This document shows, in pieces, positions 47,965 through 61,734 of a DNA stretch of 64,000 bases (within the stretch, counting starts at the first letter, position 1; each line of letters opens with the position of its first letter). Origin of the DNA: Aurelia coerulea (lineage: Eukaryota; Cnidaria; Scyphozoa; Semaeostomeae; Ulmaridae). The notes beneath the pieces are model-generated. The model saw nothing but the letters and a program-made list of their open reading frames with translations, ran no database searches and had not been told where the DNA came from. Made by a program: the position numbers and the translations under genes. The DNA is taken from the NCBI GenBank assembly GCA_039566865.1, contig CM076961.1, positions 9,943,501 through 10,007,500 of the forward strand, read 5' to 3'.

Positions 47965-49178
47965 GGCATAGAAGAACAGTGATGCTACGAGAATTGTATG
48001 TGGCTGTGAAAGTCTTTACAGTCATTTGGTCGAAGATTTTAATGTTTCTATCCATTGAACGTGGTTGGTTTAGTGTTCAAATTCAAATGAAGCATAGCCA
48101 TTTTGGATGGCAGACTGGTCCCACCACGAGCTATACGACGGGTCACACCACGGGTCACAGCACGGGTCACACCCTTCTTAGATGCCTCAGTACACATTTT
48201 ACCAAAGAAAACGACGGGTCACACGGGTCACACTAATTTTTTATAAAAAATATAGTATCTAATATTTTTTATAAAAAATGACTGTGACCCGTGTGACCCG
48301 TGTGACCCGTGCCAATTTCTATACAAATTCAATAGATATCGCCCTTTAGTAGTGTGACCCATGGTGTTACCCGTGGTGTGACCCGTCAATTTCTTGCAGT
48401 ATCGCTATACTGGTCCACTAATAAATCTTTATTTCATAAAATCGATGATATTTGGCTGCCAGTACATTTGTTTAGTTCGATTGAAGGTGGAAATTCCATG
48501 ATTTCAGAGCCAAAGGCCGTTTTGATTCATTTCGTGACGTCAAATTGAACAATCAACATCACTAATCACAAAACAAATCACATATCCGGAACGAGCGCCA
48601 TCGAATTAGTACCATTCGAGTGAAAAAGTTTAAATTTGAGCTCTTATAAAAAATTTTACCCTCAGACAATCCTCGCCAAAACCTCTTGTCACAAACTGAA
48701 TTTTTCAGCATTTTTCAACAAAAATCTAAGTGCCTACCACTTCAGCGGAAATATCTCGTAAACCCCCCTTCCCCCCAAGTCAATGTTGTTTGTCTTGACT
48801 CAGGACACTTGCTGCATGATATTTTCCAAGTTAGAGAATTCAGCAACATTGACTTGGGGGGTAAAGGGGGGTATTTGCTCTTCAGATCTACCTTTTTCCA
48901 TTTTGTGACAAGGGTTTTGGCGAGGATTGTCTGAGGTCGAGTGAGTGGATGTATGCATGTTTTGACGTGTAAAACAGGACTAAAACATAAGTAAACGCGA
49001 GGACATCATTAAAAATTCGAACAGGTATGTCTGTCTGTAAAACATATTCATCATAAAGTATTTTCATAATGCCCCTCTTCTCACTGGAGAGGGCTTTAAC
49101 GGCAGCACCAAAAATCTGAAAAACAGCTGACAAAGTTAATCCTTTGCTCAGGTTCTTCCTTTGTTGTTTCTTATACAT
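47965..49178 (-). repeat. Satellite unit R20, 1214 bp, CATTTTGGATGG variant
   Basis: Filled; second unit with the linked pair. Confidence 0.95.
48663..48933 (-). mobile_element. MITE-A copy 29
   Basis: Full length; base 135 G. Confidence 0.88.
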
Positions 49179-50392
49179 GGCATAGAAGAACAGTGATGCT
49201 ACGAGAATTGTATGTGGCTGTGAAAGTCTTTACAGTCATTTGGTCGAAGATTTTAATGTTTCTATCCATTGAACGTGGTTGGTTTAGTGTTCAAATTCAA
49301 ATGAAGCATAGCCATTTTGGATGGCAGACTGGTCCCACCACGAGCTATACGACGGGTCACACCACGGGTCACAGCACGGGTCACACCCTTCTTAGATGCC
49401 TCAGTACACATTTTACCAAAGAAAACGACGGGTCACACGGGTCACACTAATTTTTTATAAAAAATATAGTATCTAATATTTTTTATAAAAAATGACTGTG
49501 ACCCGTGTGACCCGTGTGACCCGTGCCAATTTCTATACAAATTCAATAGATATCGCCCTTTAGTAGTGTGACCCATGGTGTTACCCGTGGTGTGACCCGT
49601 CAATTTCTTGCAGTATCGCTATACTGGTCCACTAATAAATCTTTATTTCATAAAATCGATGATATTTGGCTGCCAGTACATTTGTTTAGTTCGATTGAAG
49701 GTGGAAATTCCATGATTTCAGAGCCAAAGGCCGTTTTGATTCATTTCGTGACGTCAAATTGAACAATCAACATCACTAATCACAAAACAAATCACATATC
49801 CGGAACGAGCGCCATCGAATTAGTACCATTCGAGTGAAAAAGTTTAAATTTGAGCTCTTATAAAAAATTTTACCCTCAGACAATCCTCGCCAAAACCTCT
49901 TGTCACAAACTGAATTTTTCAGCATTTTTCAACAAAAATCTAAGTGCCTACCACTTCAGCGGAAATATCTCGTAAACCCCCCTTCCCCCCAAGTCAATGT
50001 TGTTTGTCTTGACTCAGGACACTTGCTGCATGATATTTTCCAAGTTAGAGAATTCAGCAACATTGACTTGGGGGGTAAAGGGGGGTATTTGCTCTTCAGA
50101 TCTACCTTTTTCCATTTTGTGACAAGGGTTTTGGCGAGGATTGTCTGAGGTCGAGTGAGTGGATGTATGCATGTTTTGACGTGTAAAACAGGACTAAAAC
50201 ATAAGTAAACGCGAGGACATCATTAAAAATTCGAACAGGTATGTCTGTCTGTAAAACATATTCATCATAAAGTATTTTCATAATGCCCCTCTTCTCACTG
50301 GAGAGGGCTTTAACGGCAGCACCAAAAATCTGAAAAACAGCTGACAAAGTTAATCCTTTGCTCAGGTTCTTCCTTTGTTGTTTCTTATACAT
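49179..50392 (-). repeat. Satellite unit R21, 1214 bp, CATTTTGGATGG variant
   Basis: Filled; third unit with the linked pair. Confidence 0.95.
49877..50147 (-). mobile_element. MITE-A copy 30
   Basis: Full length; base 135 G. Confidence 0.88.
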
Positions 50393-51606
50393 GGCATAGA
50401 AGAACAGTGATGCTACGAGAATTGTATGTGGCTGTGAAAGTCTTTACAGTCATTTGGTCGAAGATTTTAATGTTTCTATCCATTGAACGTGGTTGGTTTA
50501 GTGTTCAAATTCAAATGAAGCATAGCCATTTTGGATGGCAGACTGGTCCCACCACGAGCTATACGACGGGTCACACCACGGGTCACAGCACGGGTCACAC
50601 CCTTCTTAGATGCCTCAGTACACATTTTACCAAAGAAAACGACGGGTCACACGGGTCACACTAATTTTTTATAAAAAATATAGTATCTAATATTTTTTAT
50701 AAAAAATGACTGTGACCCGTGTGACCCGTGTGACCCGTGCCAATTTCTATACAAATTCAATAGATATCGCCCTTTAGTAGTGTGACCCATGGTGTTACCC
50801 GTGGTGTGACCCGTCAATTTCTTGCAGTATCGCTATACTGGTCCACTAATAAATCTTTATTTCATAAAATCGATGATATTTGGCTGCCAGTACATTTGTT
50901 TAGTTCGATTGAAGGTGGAAATTCCATGATTTCAGAGCCAAAGGCCGTTTTGATTCATTTCGTGACGTCAAATTGAACAATCAACATCACTAATCACAAA
51001 ACAAATCACATATCCGGAACGAGCGCCATCGAATTAGTACCATTCGAGTGAAAAAGTTTAAATTTGAGCTCTTATAAAAAATTTTACCCTCAGACAATCC
51101 TCGCCAAAACCTCTTGTCACAAACTGAATTTTTCAGCATTTTTCAACAAAAATCTAAGTGCCTACCACTTCAGCGGAAATATCTCGTAAACCCCCCTTCC
51201 CCCCAAGTCAATGTTGTTTGTCTTGACTCAGGACACTTGCTGCATGATATTTTCCAAGTTAGAGAATTCAGCAACATTGACTTGGGGGGTAAAGGGGGGT
51301 ATTTGCTCTTCAGATCTACCTTTTTCCATTTTGTGACAAGGGTTTTGGCGAGGATTGTCTGAGGTCGAGTGAGTGGATGTATGCATGTTTTGACGTGTAA
51401 AACAGGACTAAAACATAAGTAAACGCGAGGACATCATTAAAAATTCGAACAGGTATGTCTGTCTGTAAAACATATTCATCATAAAGTATTTTCATAATGC
51501 CCCTCTTCTCACTGGAGAGGGCTTTAACGGCAGCACCAAAAATCTGAAAAACAGCTGACAAAGTTAATCCTTTGCTCAGGTTCTTCCTTTGTTGTTTCTT
51601 ATACAT
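50393..51606 (-). repeat. Satellite unit R22, 1214 bp, CATTTTGGATGG variant
   Basis: Filled; fourth unit with the linked pair. Confidence 0.95.
51091..51361 (-). mobile_element. MITE-A copy 31
   Basis: Full length; base 135 G. Confidence 0.88.
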
Positions 51607-52554
51607 GGCATAGAAGAACAGTGATGCTACGAGAATTGTATGTGGCTGTGAAAGTCTTTACAGTCATTTGGTCGAAGATTTTAATGTTTCTATCCATTGA
51701 ACGTGGTTGGTTTAGTGTTCAAATTCAAATGAAGCATAGCCATTTTGGATGGCAGACTGGTCCCACCACGAGCTATACGACGGGTCACACCACGGGTCAC
51801 AGCACGGGTCACACCCTTCTTAGATGCCTCAGTACACATTTTACCAAAGAAAACGACGGGTCACACGGGTCACACTAATTTTTTATAAAAAATATAGTAT
51901 CTAATATTTTTTATAAAAAATGACTGTGACCCGTGTGACCCGTGTGACCCGTGCCAATTTCTATACAAATTCAATAGATATCGCCCTTTAGTAGTGTGAC
52001 CCATGGTGTTACCCGTGGTGTGACCCGTCAATTTCTTGCAGTATCGCTATACTGGTCCACTAATAAATCTTTATTTCATAAAATCGATGATATTTGGCTG
52101 CCAGTACATTTGTTTAGTTCGATTGAAGGTGGAAATTCCATGATTTCAGAGCCAAAGGCCGTTTTGATTCATTTCGTGACGTCAAATTGAACAATCAACA
52201 TCACTAATCACAAAACAAATCACATATCCGGAACGAGCGCCATCGAATTAGTACCATTCGAGTGAAAAAGTTTAAATTTGAGCTCTTATAAAAAATTTTA
52301 CCCTCTCTGAGGTCGAGTGAGTGGATGTATGCATGTTTTGACGTGTAAAACAGGACTAAAACATAAGTAAACGCGAGGACATCATTAAAAATTCGAACAG
52401 GTATGTCTGTCTGTAAAACATATTCATCATAAAGTATTTTCATAATGCCCCTCTTCTCACTGGAGAGGGCTTTAACGGCAGCACCAAAAATCTGAAAAAC
52501 AGCTGACAAAGTTAATCCTTTGCTCAGGTTCTTCCTTTGTTGTTTCTTATACAT
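51607..52554 (-). repeat. Satellite unit R23, 948 bp, empty site e
   Basis: Empty with the shortest footprint (e); fifth unit with the linked pair. Confidence 0.95.
52301..52314 (-). other. Empty MITE-A site, footprint e
   Basis: In unit orientation GACCTCAGAGAGGG: only AGA remains between the flanks. The shortest joint. Confidence 0.8.
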
Positions 52555-53768
52555 GGCATAGAAGAACAGTGATGCTACGAGAATTGTATGTGGCTGTGAA
52601 AGTCTTTACAGTCATTTGGTCGAAGATTTTAATGTTTCTATCCATTGAACGTGGTTGGTTTAGTGTTCAAATTCAAATGAAGCATAGCCATTTTGGATGG
52701 CAGACTGGTCCCACCACGAGCTATACGACGGGTCACACCACGGGTCACAGCACGGGTCACACCCTTCTTAGATGCCTCAGTACACATTTTACCAAAGAAA
52801 ACGACGGGTCACACGGGTCACACTAATTTTTTATAAAAAATATAGTATCTAATATTTTTTATAAAAAATGACTGTGACCCGTGTGACCCGTGTGACCCGT
52901 GCCAATTTCTATACAAATTCAATAGATATCGCCCTTTAGTAGTGTGACCCATGGTGTTACCCGTGGTGTGACCCGTCAATTTCTTGCAGTATCGCTATAC
53001 TGGTCCACTAATAAATCTTTATTTCATAAAATCGATGATATTTGGCTGCCAGTACATTTGTTTAGTTCGATTGAAGGTGGAAATTCCATGATTTCAGAGC
53101 CAAAGGCCGTTTTGATTCATTTCGTGACGTCAAATTGAACAATCAACATCACTAATCACAAAACAAATCACATATCCGGAACGAGCGCCATCGAATTAGT
53201 ACCATTCGAGTGAAAAAGTTTAAATTTGAGCTCTTATAAAAAATTTTACCCTCAGACAATCCTCGCCAAAACCTCTTGTCACAAACTGAATTTTTCAGCA
53301 TTTTTCAACAAAAATCTAAGTGCCTACCACTTCAGCGGAAATATCTCGTAAACCCCCCTTCCCCCCAAGTCAATGTTGTTTGTCTTGACTCAGGACACTT
53401 GCTGCATGATATTTTCCAAGTTAGAGAATTCAGCAACATTGACTTGGGGGGTAAAGGGGGGTATTTGCTCTTCAGATCTACCTTTTTCCATTTTGTGACA
53501 AGGGTTTTGGCGAGGATTGTCTGAGGTCGAGTGAGTGGATGTATGCATGTTTTGACGTGTAAAACAGGACTAAAACATAAGTAAACGCGAGGACATCATT
53601 AAAAATTCGAACAGGTATGTCTGTCTGTAAAACATATTCATCATAAAGTATTTTCATAATGCCCCTCTTCTCACTGGAGAGGGCTTTAACGGCAGCACCA
53701 AAAATCTGAAAAACAGCTGACAAAGTTAATCCTTTGCTCAGGTTCTTCCTTTGTTGTTTCTTATACAT
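52555..53768 (-). repeat. Satellite unit R24, 1214 bp, CATTTTGGATGG variant
   Basis: Filled; sixth unit with the linked pair. Confidence 0.95.
53253..53523 (-). mobile_element. MITE-A copy 32
   Basis: Full length; base 135 G; lies between two empty units. Confidence 0.88.
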
Positions 53769-54716
53769 GGCATAGAAGAACAGTGATGCTACGAGAATTG
53801 TATGTGGCTGTGAAAGTCTTTACAGTCATTTGGTCGAAGATTTTAATGTTTCTATCCATTGAACGTGGTTGGTTTAGTGTTCAAATTCAAATGAAGCATA
53901 GCCATTTTGGATGGCAGACTGGTCCCACCACGAGCTATACGACGGGTCACACCACGGGTCACAGCACGGGTCACACCCTTCTTAGATGCCTCAGTACACA
54001 TTTTACCAAAGAAAACGACGGGTCACACGGGTCACACTAATTTTTTATAAAAAATATAGTATCTAATATTTTTTATAAAAAATGACTGTGACCCGTGTGA
54101 CCCGTGTGACCCGTGCCAATTTCTATACAAATTCAATAGATATCGCCCTTTAGTAGTGTGACCCATGGTGTTACCCGTGGTGTGACCCGTCAATTTCTTG
54201 CAGTATCGCTATACTGGTCCACTAATAAATCTTTATTTCATAAAATCGATGATATTTGGCTGCCAGTACATTTGTTTAGTTCGATTGAAGGTGGAAATTC
54301 CATGATTTCAGAGCCAAAGGCCGTTTTGATTCATTTCGTGACGTCAAATTGAACAATCAACATCACTAATCACAAAACAAATCACATATCCGGAACGAGC
54401 GCCATCGAATTAGTACCATTCGAGTGAAAAAGTTTAAATTTGAGCTCTTATAAAAAATTTTACCCTCTCTGAGGTCGAGTGAGTGGATGTATGCATGTTT
54501 TGACGTGTAAAACAGGACTAAAACATAAGTAAACGCGAGGACATCATTAAAAATTCGAACAGGTATGTCTGTCTGTAAAACATATTCATCATAAAGTATT
54601 TTCATAATGCCCCTCTTCTCACTGGAGAGGGCTTTAACGGCAGCACCAAAAATCTGAAAAACAGCTGACAAAGTTAATCCTTTGCTCAGGTTCTTCCTTT
54701 GTTGTTTCTTATACAT
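53769..54716 (-). repeat. Satellite unit R25, 948 bp, empty site e
   Basis: Empty, footprint e; seventh and last unit with the linked pair. Confidence 0.95.
54463..54476 (-). other. Empty MITE-A site, footprint e
   Basis: Same joint as at 52301, exactly 2162 bp away. Confidence 0.8.
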
Positions 54717-55930
54717 GGCATAGAAGAACAGTGATGCTACGAGAATTGTATGTGGCTGTGAAAGTCTTTACAGTCATTTGGTCGAAGATTTTAATGTTTC
54801 TATCCATTGAACGTGGTTGGTTTAGTGTTCAAATTCAAATGAAGCATAGCCATTGTGGATGGCAGACTGGTCCCACCACGAGCTATACGACGGGTCACAC
54901 CACGGGTCACAGCACGGGTCACACCCTTCTTAGATGCCTCAGTACACATTTTACCAAAGAAAACGACGGGTCACACGGGTCACACTAATTTTTTATAAAA
55001 AATATAGTATCTAATATTTTTTATAAAAAATGACTGTGACCCGTGTGACCCGTGTGACCCGTGCCAATTTCTATACAAATTCAATAGATATCGCCCTTTA
55101 GTAGTGTGACCCATGGTGTTACCCGTGGTGTGACCCGTCAATTTCTTGCAGTATCGCTATACTGGTCCACTAATAAATCTTTATTTCATAAAATCGATGA
55201 TATTTGGCTGCCAGTACATTTGTTTAGTTCGATTGAAGGTGGAAATTCCATGATTTCAGAGCCAAAGGCCGTTTTGATTCATTTCGTGACGTCAAATTGA
55301 ACAATCAACATCACTAATCACAAAACAAATCACATATCCGGAACGAGCGCCATCGAATTAGTACCATTCGAGTGAAAAAGTTTAAATTTGAGCTCTTATA
55401 AAAAATTTTACCCTCAGACAATCCTCGCCAAAACCTCTTGTCACAAACTGAATTTTTCAGCATTTTTCAACAAAAATCTAAGTGCCTACCACTTCAGCGG
55501 AAATATCTCGTAAACCCCCCTTCCCCCCAAGTCAATGTTGTTTGTCTTGACTCAGGACACTTGCTGCATGATATTTTCCAAGTTAGAGAATTCAGCAACA
55601 TTGACTTGGGGGGTAAAGGGGGGTATTTGCTCTTCAGATCTACCTTTTTCCATTTTGTGACAAGGGTTTTGGCGAGGATTGTCTGAGGTCGAGTGAGTGG
55701 ATGTATGCATGTTTTGACGTGTAAAACAGGACTAAAACATAAGTAAACGCGAGGACATCATTAAAAATTCGAACAGGTATGTCTGTCTGTAAAACATATT
55801 CATCATAAAGTATTTTCATAATGCCCCTCTTCTCACTGGAGAGGGCTTTAACGGCAGCACCAAAAATCTGAAAAACAGCTGACAAAGTTAATCCTTTGCT
55901 CAGGTTCTTCCTTTGTTGTTTCTTATACAT
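54717..55930 (-). repeat. Satellite unit R26, 1214 bp, intermediate variant
   Basis: Filled; has only the second change of the linked pair (54858 A to G, giving CATTGTGGATGG). Confidence 0.95.
55415..55685 (-). mobile_element. MITE-A copy 33
   Basis: Full length; base 135 G; lies between two empty units. Confidence 0.88.
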
Positions 55931-56878
55931 GGCATAGAAGAACAGTGATGCTACGAGAATTGTATGTGGCTGTGAAAGTCTTTACAGTCATTTGGTCGAA
56001 GATTTTAATGTTTCTATCCATTGAACGTGGTTGGTTTAGTGTTCAAATTCAAATGAAGCATAGCCATTGTGAATGGCAGACTGGTCCCACCACGAGCTAT
56101 ACGACGGGTCACACCACGGGTCACAGCACGGGTCACACCCTTCTTAGATGCCTCAGTACACATTTTACCAAAGAAAACGACGGGTCACACGGGTCACACT
56201 AATTTTTTATAAAAAATATAGTATCTAATATTTTTTATAAAAAATGACTGTGACCCGTGTGACCCGTGTGACCCGTGCCAATTTCTATACAAATTCAATA
56301 GATATCGCCCTTTAGTAGTGTGACCCATGGTGTTACCCGTGGTGTGACCCGTCAATTTCTTGCAGTATCGCTATACTGGTCCACTAATAAATCTTTATTT
56401 CATAAAATCGATGATATTTGGCTGCCAGTACATTTGTTTAGTTCGATTGAAGGTGGAAATTCCATGATTTCAGAGCCAAAGGCCGTTTTGATTCATTTCG
56501 TGACGTCAAATTGAACAATCAACATCACTAATCACAAAACAAATCACATATCCGGAACGAGCGCCATCGAATTAGTACCATTCGAGTGAAAAAGTTTAAA
56601 TTTGAGCTCTTATAAAAAATTTTACCCTCTCTGAGGTCGAGTGAGTGGATGTATGCATGTTTTGACGTGTAAAACAGGACTAAAACATAAGTAAACGCGA
56701 GGACATCATTAAAAATTCGAACAGGTATGTCTGTCTGTAAAACATATTCATCATAAAGTATTTTCATAATGCCCCTCTTCTCACTGGAGAGGGCTTTAAC
56801 GGCAGCACCAAAAATCTGAAAAACAGCTGACAAAGTTAATCCTTTGCTCAGGTTCTTCCTTTGTTGTTTCTTATACAT
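55931..56878 (-). repeat. Satellite unit R27, 948 bp, empty site e
   Basis: Empty, footprint e, with the common CATTGTGAATGG state. Confidence 0.95.
56625..56638 (-). other. Empty MITE-A site, footprint e
   Basis: Third copy of joint e, a further 2162 bp on. Confidence 0.8.
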
Positions 56879-58092
56879 GGCATAGAAGAACAGTGATGCT
56901 ACGAGAATTGTATGTGGCTGTGAAAGTCTTTACAGTCATTTGGTCGAAGATTTTAATGTTTCTATCCATTGAACGTGGTTGGTTTAGTGTTCAAATTCAA
57001 ATGAAGCATAGCCATTGTGAATGGCAGACTGGTCCCACCACGAGCTATACGACGGGTCACACCACGGGTCACAGCACGGGTCACACCCTTCTTAGATGCC
57101 TCAGTACACATTTTACCAAAGAAAACGACGGGTCACACGGGTCACACTAATTTTTTATAAAAAATATAGTATCTAATATTTTTTATAAAAAATGACTGTG
57201 ACCCGTGTGACCCGTGTGACCCGTGCCAATTTCTATACAAATTCAATAGATATCGCCCTTTAGTAGTGTGACCCATGGTGTTACCCGTGGTGTGACCCGT
57301 CAATTTCTTGCAGTATCGCTATACTGGTCCACTAATAAATCTTTATTTCATAAAATCGATGATATTTGGCTGCCAGTACATTTGTTTAGTTCGATTGAAG
57401 GTGGAAATTCCATGATTTCAGAGCCAAAGGCCGTTTTGATTCATTTCGTGACGTCAAATTGAACAATCAACATCACTAATCACAAAACAAATCACATATC
57501 CGGAACGAGCGCCATCGAATTAGTACCATTCGAGTGAAAAAGTTTAAATTTGAGCTCTTATAAAAAATTTTACCCTCAGACAATCCTCGCCAAAACCTCT
57601 TGTCACAAACTGAATTTTTCAGCATTTTTCAACAAAAATCTAAGTGCCTACCACTTCAGCGGAAATATCTCGTAAACCCCCCTTCCCCCCAAGTCAATGT
57701 TGTTTGTCTTGACTCAGGACACTTGCTGCATGATATTTTCCAAGTTAGAGAATTCAGCAACATTGACTTGGGGGGTAAAGGGGGGTATTTGCTCTTCAGA
57801 TCTACCTTTTTCCATTTTGTGACAAGGGTTTTGGCGAGGATTGTCTGAGGTCGAGTGAGTGGATGTATGCATGTTTTGACGTGTAAAACAGGACTAAAAC
57901 ATAAGTAAACGCGAGGACATCATTAAAAATTCGAACAGGTATGTCTGTCTGTAAAACATATTCATCATAAAGTATTTTCATAATGCCCCTCTTCTCACTG
58001 GAGAGGGCTTTAACGGCAGCACCAAAAATCTGAAAAACAGCTGACAAAGTTAATCCTTTGCTCAGGTTCTTCCTTTGTTGTTTCTTATACAT
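56879..58092 (-). repeat. Satellite unit R28, 1214 bp
   Basis: Filled; no private change noticed. Confidence 0.95.
57577..57847 (-). mobile_element. MITE-A copy 34
   Basis: Full length; base 135 G. Confidence 0.88.
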
Positions 58093-59306
58093 GGCATAGA
58101 AGAACAGTGATGCTACGAGAATTGTATGTGGCTGTGAAAGTCTTTACAGTCATTTGGTCGAAGATTTTAATGTTTCTATCCATTGAACGTGGTTGGTTTA
58201 GTGTTCAAATTCAAATGAAGCATAGCCATTGTGAATGGCAGACTGGTCCCACCACGAGCTATACGACGGGTCACACCACGGGTCACAGCACGGGTCACAC
58301 CCTTCTTAGATGCCTCAGTACACATTTTACCAAAGAAAACGACGGGTCACACGGGTCACACTAATTTTTTATAAAAAATATAGTATCTAATATTTTTTAT
58401 AAAAAATGACTGTGACCCGTGTGACCCGTGTGACCCGTGCCAATTTCTATACAAATTCAATAGATATCGCCCTTTAGTAGTGTGACCCATGGTGTTACCC
58501 GTGGTGTGACCCGTCAATTTCTTGCAGTATCGCTATACTGGTCCACTAATAAATCTTTATTTCATAAAATCGATGATATTTGGCTGCCAGTACATTTGTT
58601 TAGTTCGATTGAAGGTGGAAATTCCATGATTTCAGAGCCAAAGGCCGTTTTGATTCATTTCGTGACGTCAAATTGAACAATCAACATCACTAATCACAAA
58701 ACAAATCACATATCCGGAACGAGCGCCATCGAATTAGTACCATTCGAGTGAAAAAGTTTAAATTTGAGCTCTTATAAAAAATTTTACCCTCAGACAATCC
58801 TCGCCAAAACCTCTTGTCACAAACTGAATTTTTCAGCATTTTTCAACAAAAATCTAAGTGCCTACCACTTCAGCGGAAATATCTCGTAAACCCCCCTTCC
58901 CCCCAAGTCAATGTTGTTTGTCTTGACTCAGGACACTTGCTGCATGATATTTTCCAAGTTAGAGGATTCAGCAACATTGACTTGGGGGGTAAAGGGGGGT
59001 ATTTGCTCTTCAGATCTACCTTTTTCCATTTTGTGACAAGGGTTTTGGCGAGGATTGTCTGAGGTCGAGTGAGTGGATGTATGCATGTTTTGACGTGTAA
59101 AACAGGACTAAAACATAAGTAAACGCGAGGACATCATTAAAAATTCGAACAGGTATGTCTGTCTGTAAAACATATTCATCATAAAGTATTTTCATAATGC
59201 CCCTCTTCTCACTGGAGAGGGCTTTAACGGCAGCACCAAAAATCTGAAAAACAGCTGACAAAGTTAATCCTTTGCTCAGGTTCTTCCTTTGTTGTTTCTT
59301 ATACAT
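58093..59306 (-). repeat. Satellite unit R29, 1214 bp
   Basis: Filled; MITE-A change at 58965 (AGAGAATTC to AGAGGATTC), shared only with R31. Confidence 0.95.
58791..59061 (-). mobile_element. MITE-A copy 35, GGATTC variant
   Basis: Full length; change at 58965 shared with copy 37. Confidence 0.88.
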
Positions 59307-60520
59307 GGCATAGAAGAACAGTGATGCTACGAGAATTGTATGTGGCTGTGAAAGTCTTTACAGTCATTTGGTCGAAGATTTTAATGTTTCTATCCATTGA
59401 ACGTGGTTGGTTTAGTGTTCAAATTCAAATGAAGCATAGCCATTGTGAATGGCAGACTGGTCCCACCACGAGCTATATGACGGGTCACACCACGGGTCAC
59501 AGCACGGGTCACACCCTTCTTAGATGCCTCAGTACACATTTTACCAAAGAAAACGACGGGTCACACGGGTCACACTAATTTTTTATAAAAAATATAGTAT
59601 CTAATATTTTTTATAAAAAATGACTGTGACCCGTGTGACCCGTGTGACCCGTGCCAATTTCTATACAAATTCAATAGATATCGCCCTTTAGTAGTGTGAC
59701 CCATGGTGTTACCCGTGGTGTGACCCGTCAATTTCTTGCAGTATCGCTATACTGGTCCACTAATAAATCTTTATTTCATAAAATCGATGATATTTGGCTG
59801 CCAGTACATTTGTTTAGTTCGATTGAAGGTGGAAATTCCATGATTTCAGAGCCAAAGGCCGTTTTGATTCATTTCGTGACGTCAAATTGAACAATCAACA
59901 TCACTAATCACAAAACAAATCACATATCCGGAACGAGCGCCATCGAATTAGTACCATTCGAGTGAAAAAGTTTAAATTTGAGCTCTTATAAAAAATTTTA
60001 CCCTCAGACAATCCTCGCCAAAACCTCTTGTCACAAACTGAATTTTTCAGCATTTTTCAACAAAAATCTAAGTGCCTACCACTTCAGCGGAAATATCTCG
60101 TAAACCCCCCTTCCCCCCAAGTCAATGTTGTTTGTCTTGACTCAGGACACTTGCTGCATGATATTTTCCAAGTTAGAGAATTCAGCAACATTGACTTGGG
60201 GGGTAAAGGGGGGTATTTGCTCTTCAGATCTACCTTTTTCCATTTTGTGACAAGGGTTTTGGCGAGGATTGTCTGAGGTCGAGTGAGTGGATGTATGCAT
60301 GTTTTGACGTGTAAAACAGGACTAAAACATAAGTAAACGCGAGGACATCATTAAAAATTCGAACAGGTATGTCTGTCTGTAAAACATATTCATCATAAAG
60401 TATTTTCATAATGCCCCTCTTCTCACTGGAGAGGGCTTTAACGGCAGCACCAAAAATCTGAAAAACAGCTGACAAAGTTAATCCTTTGCTCAGGTTCTTC
60501 CTTTGTTGTTTCTTATACAT
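59307..60520 (-). repeat. Satellite unit R30, 1214 bp
   Basis: Filled; change at 59478 (CTATACGAC to CTATATGAC), shared only with R32. Confidence 0.95.
60005..60275 (-). mobile_element. MITE-A copy 36
   Basis: Full length; base 135 G. Confidence 0.88.
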
Positions 60521-61734
60521 GGCATAGAAGAACAGTGATGCTACGAGAATTGTATGTGGCTGTGAAAGTCTTTACAGTCATTTGGTCGAAGATTTTAATG
60601 TTTCTATCCATTGAACGTGGTTGGTTTAGTGTTCAAATTCAAATGAAGCATAGCCATTGTGAATGGCAGACTGGTCCCACCACGAGCTATACGACGGGTC
60701 ACACCACGGGTCACAGCACGGGTCACACCCTTCTTAGATGCCTCAGTACACATTTTACCAAAGAAAACGACGGGTCACACGGGTCACACTAATTTTTTAT
60801 AAAAAATATAGTATCTAATATTTTTTATAAAAAATGACTGTGACCCGTGTGACCCGTGTGACCCGTGCCAATTTCTATACAAATTCAATAGATATCGCCC
60901 TTTAGTAGTGTGACCCATGGTGTTACCCGTGGTGTGACCCGTCAATTTCTTGCAGTATCGCTATACTGGTCCACTAATAAATCTTTATTTCATAAAATCG
61001 ATGATATTTGGCTGCCAGTACATTTGTTTAGTTCGATTGAAGGTGGAAATTCCATGATTTCAGAGCCAAAGGCCGTTTTGATTCATTTCGTGACGTCAAA
61101 TTGAACAATCAACATCACTAATCACAAAACAAATCACATATCCGGAACGAGCGCCATCGAATTAGTACCATTCGAGTGAAAAAGTTTAAATTTGAGCTCT
61201 TATAAAAAATTTTACCCTCAGACAATCCTCGCCAAAACCTCTTGTCACAAACTGAATTTTTCAGCATTTTTCAACAAAAATCTAAGTGCCTACCACTTCA
61301 GCGGAAATATCTCGTAAACCCCCCTTCCCCCCAAGTCAATGTTGTTTGTCTTGACTCAGGACACTTGCTGCATGATATTTTCCAAGTTAGAGGATTCAGC
61401 AACATTGACTTGGGGGGTAAAGGGGGGTATTTGCTCTTCAGATCTACCTTTTTCCATTTTGTGACAAGGGTTTTGGCGAGGATTGTCTGAGGTCGAGTGA
61501 GTGGATGTATGCATGTTTTGACGTGTAAAACAGGACTAAAACATAAGTAAACGCGAGGACATCATTAAAAATTCGAACAGGTATGTCTGTCTGTAAAACA
61601 TATTCATCATAAAGTATTTTCATAATGCCCCTCTTCTCACTGGAGAGGGCTTTAACGGCAGCACCAAAAATCTGAAAAACAGCTGACAAAGTTAATCCTT
61701 TGCTCAGGTTCTTCCTTTGTTGTTTCTTATACAT
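60521..61734 (-). repeat. Satellite unit R31, 1214 bp
   Basis: Filled; repeats the R29 MITE-A change at 61393. Confidence 0.95.
61219..61489 (-). mobile_element. MITE-A copy 37, GGATTC variant
   Basis: Full length; change at 61393 shared with copy 35. Confidence 0.88.

Larger units (their letters stand above)
51607..58092 (-). repeat. Higher-order repeat, 2162 bp period, three copies
   Basis: An empty 948 bp unit (footprint e) alternates with a filled 1214 bp unit three times. Unit landmarks at 52554, 54716 and 56878 are exactly 2162 bp apart. Confidence 0.9.
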
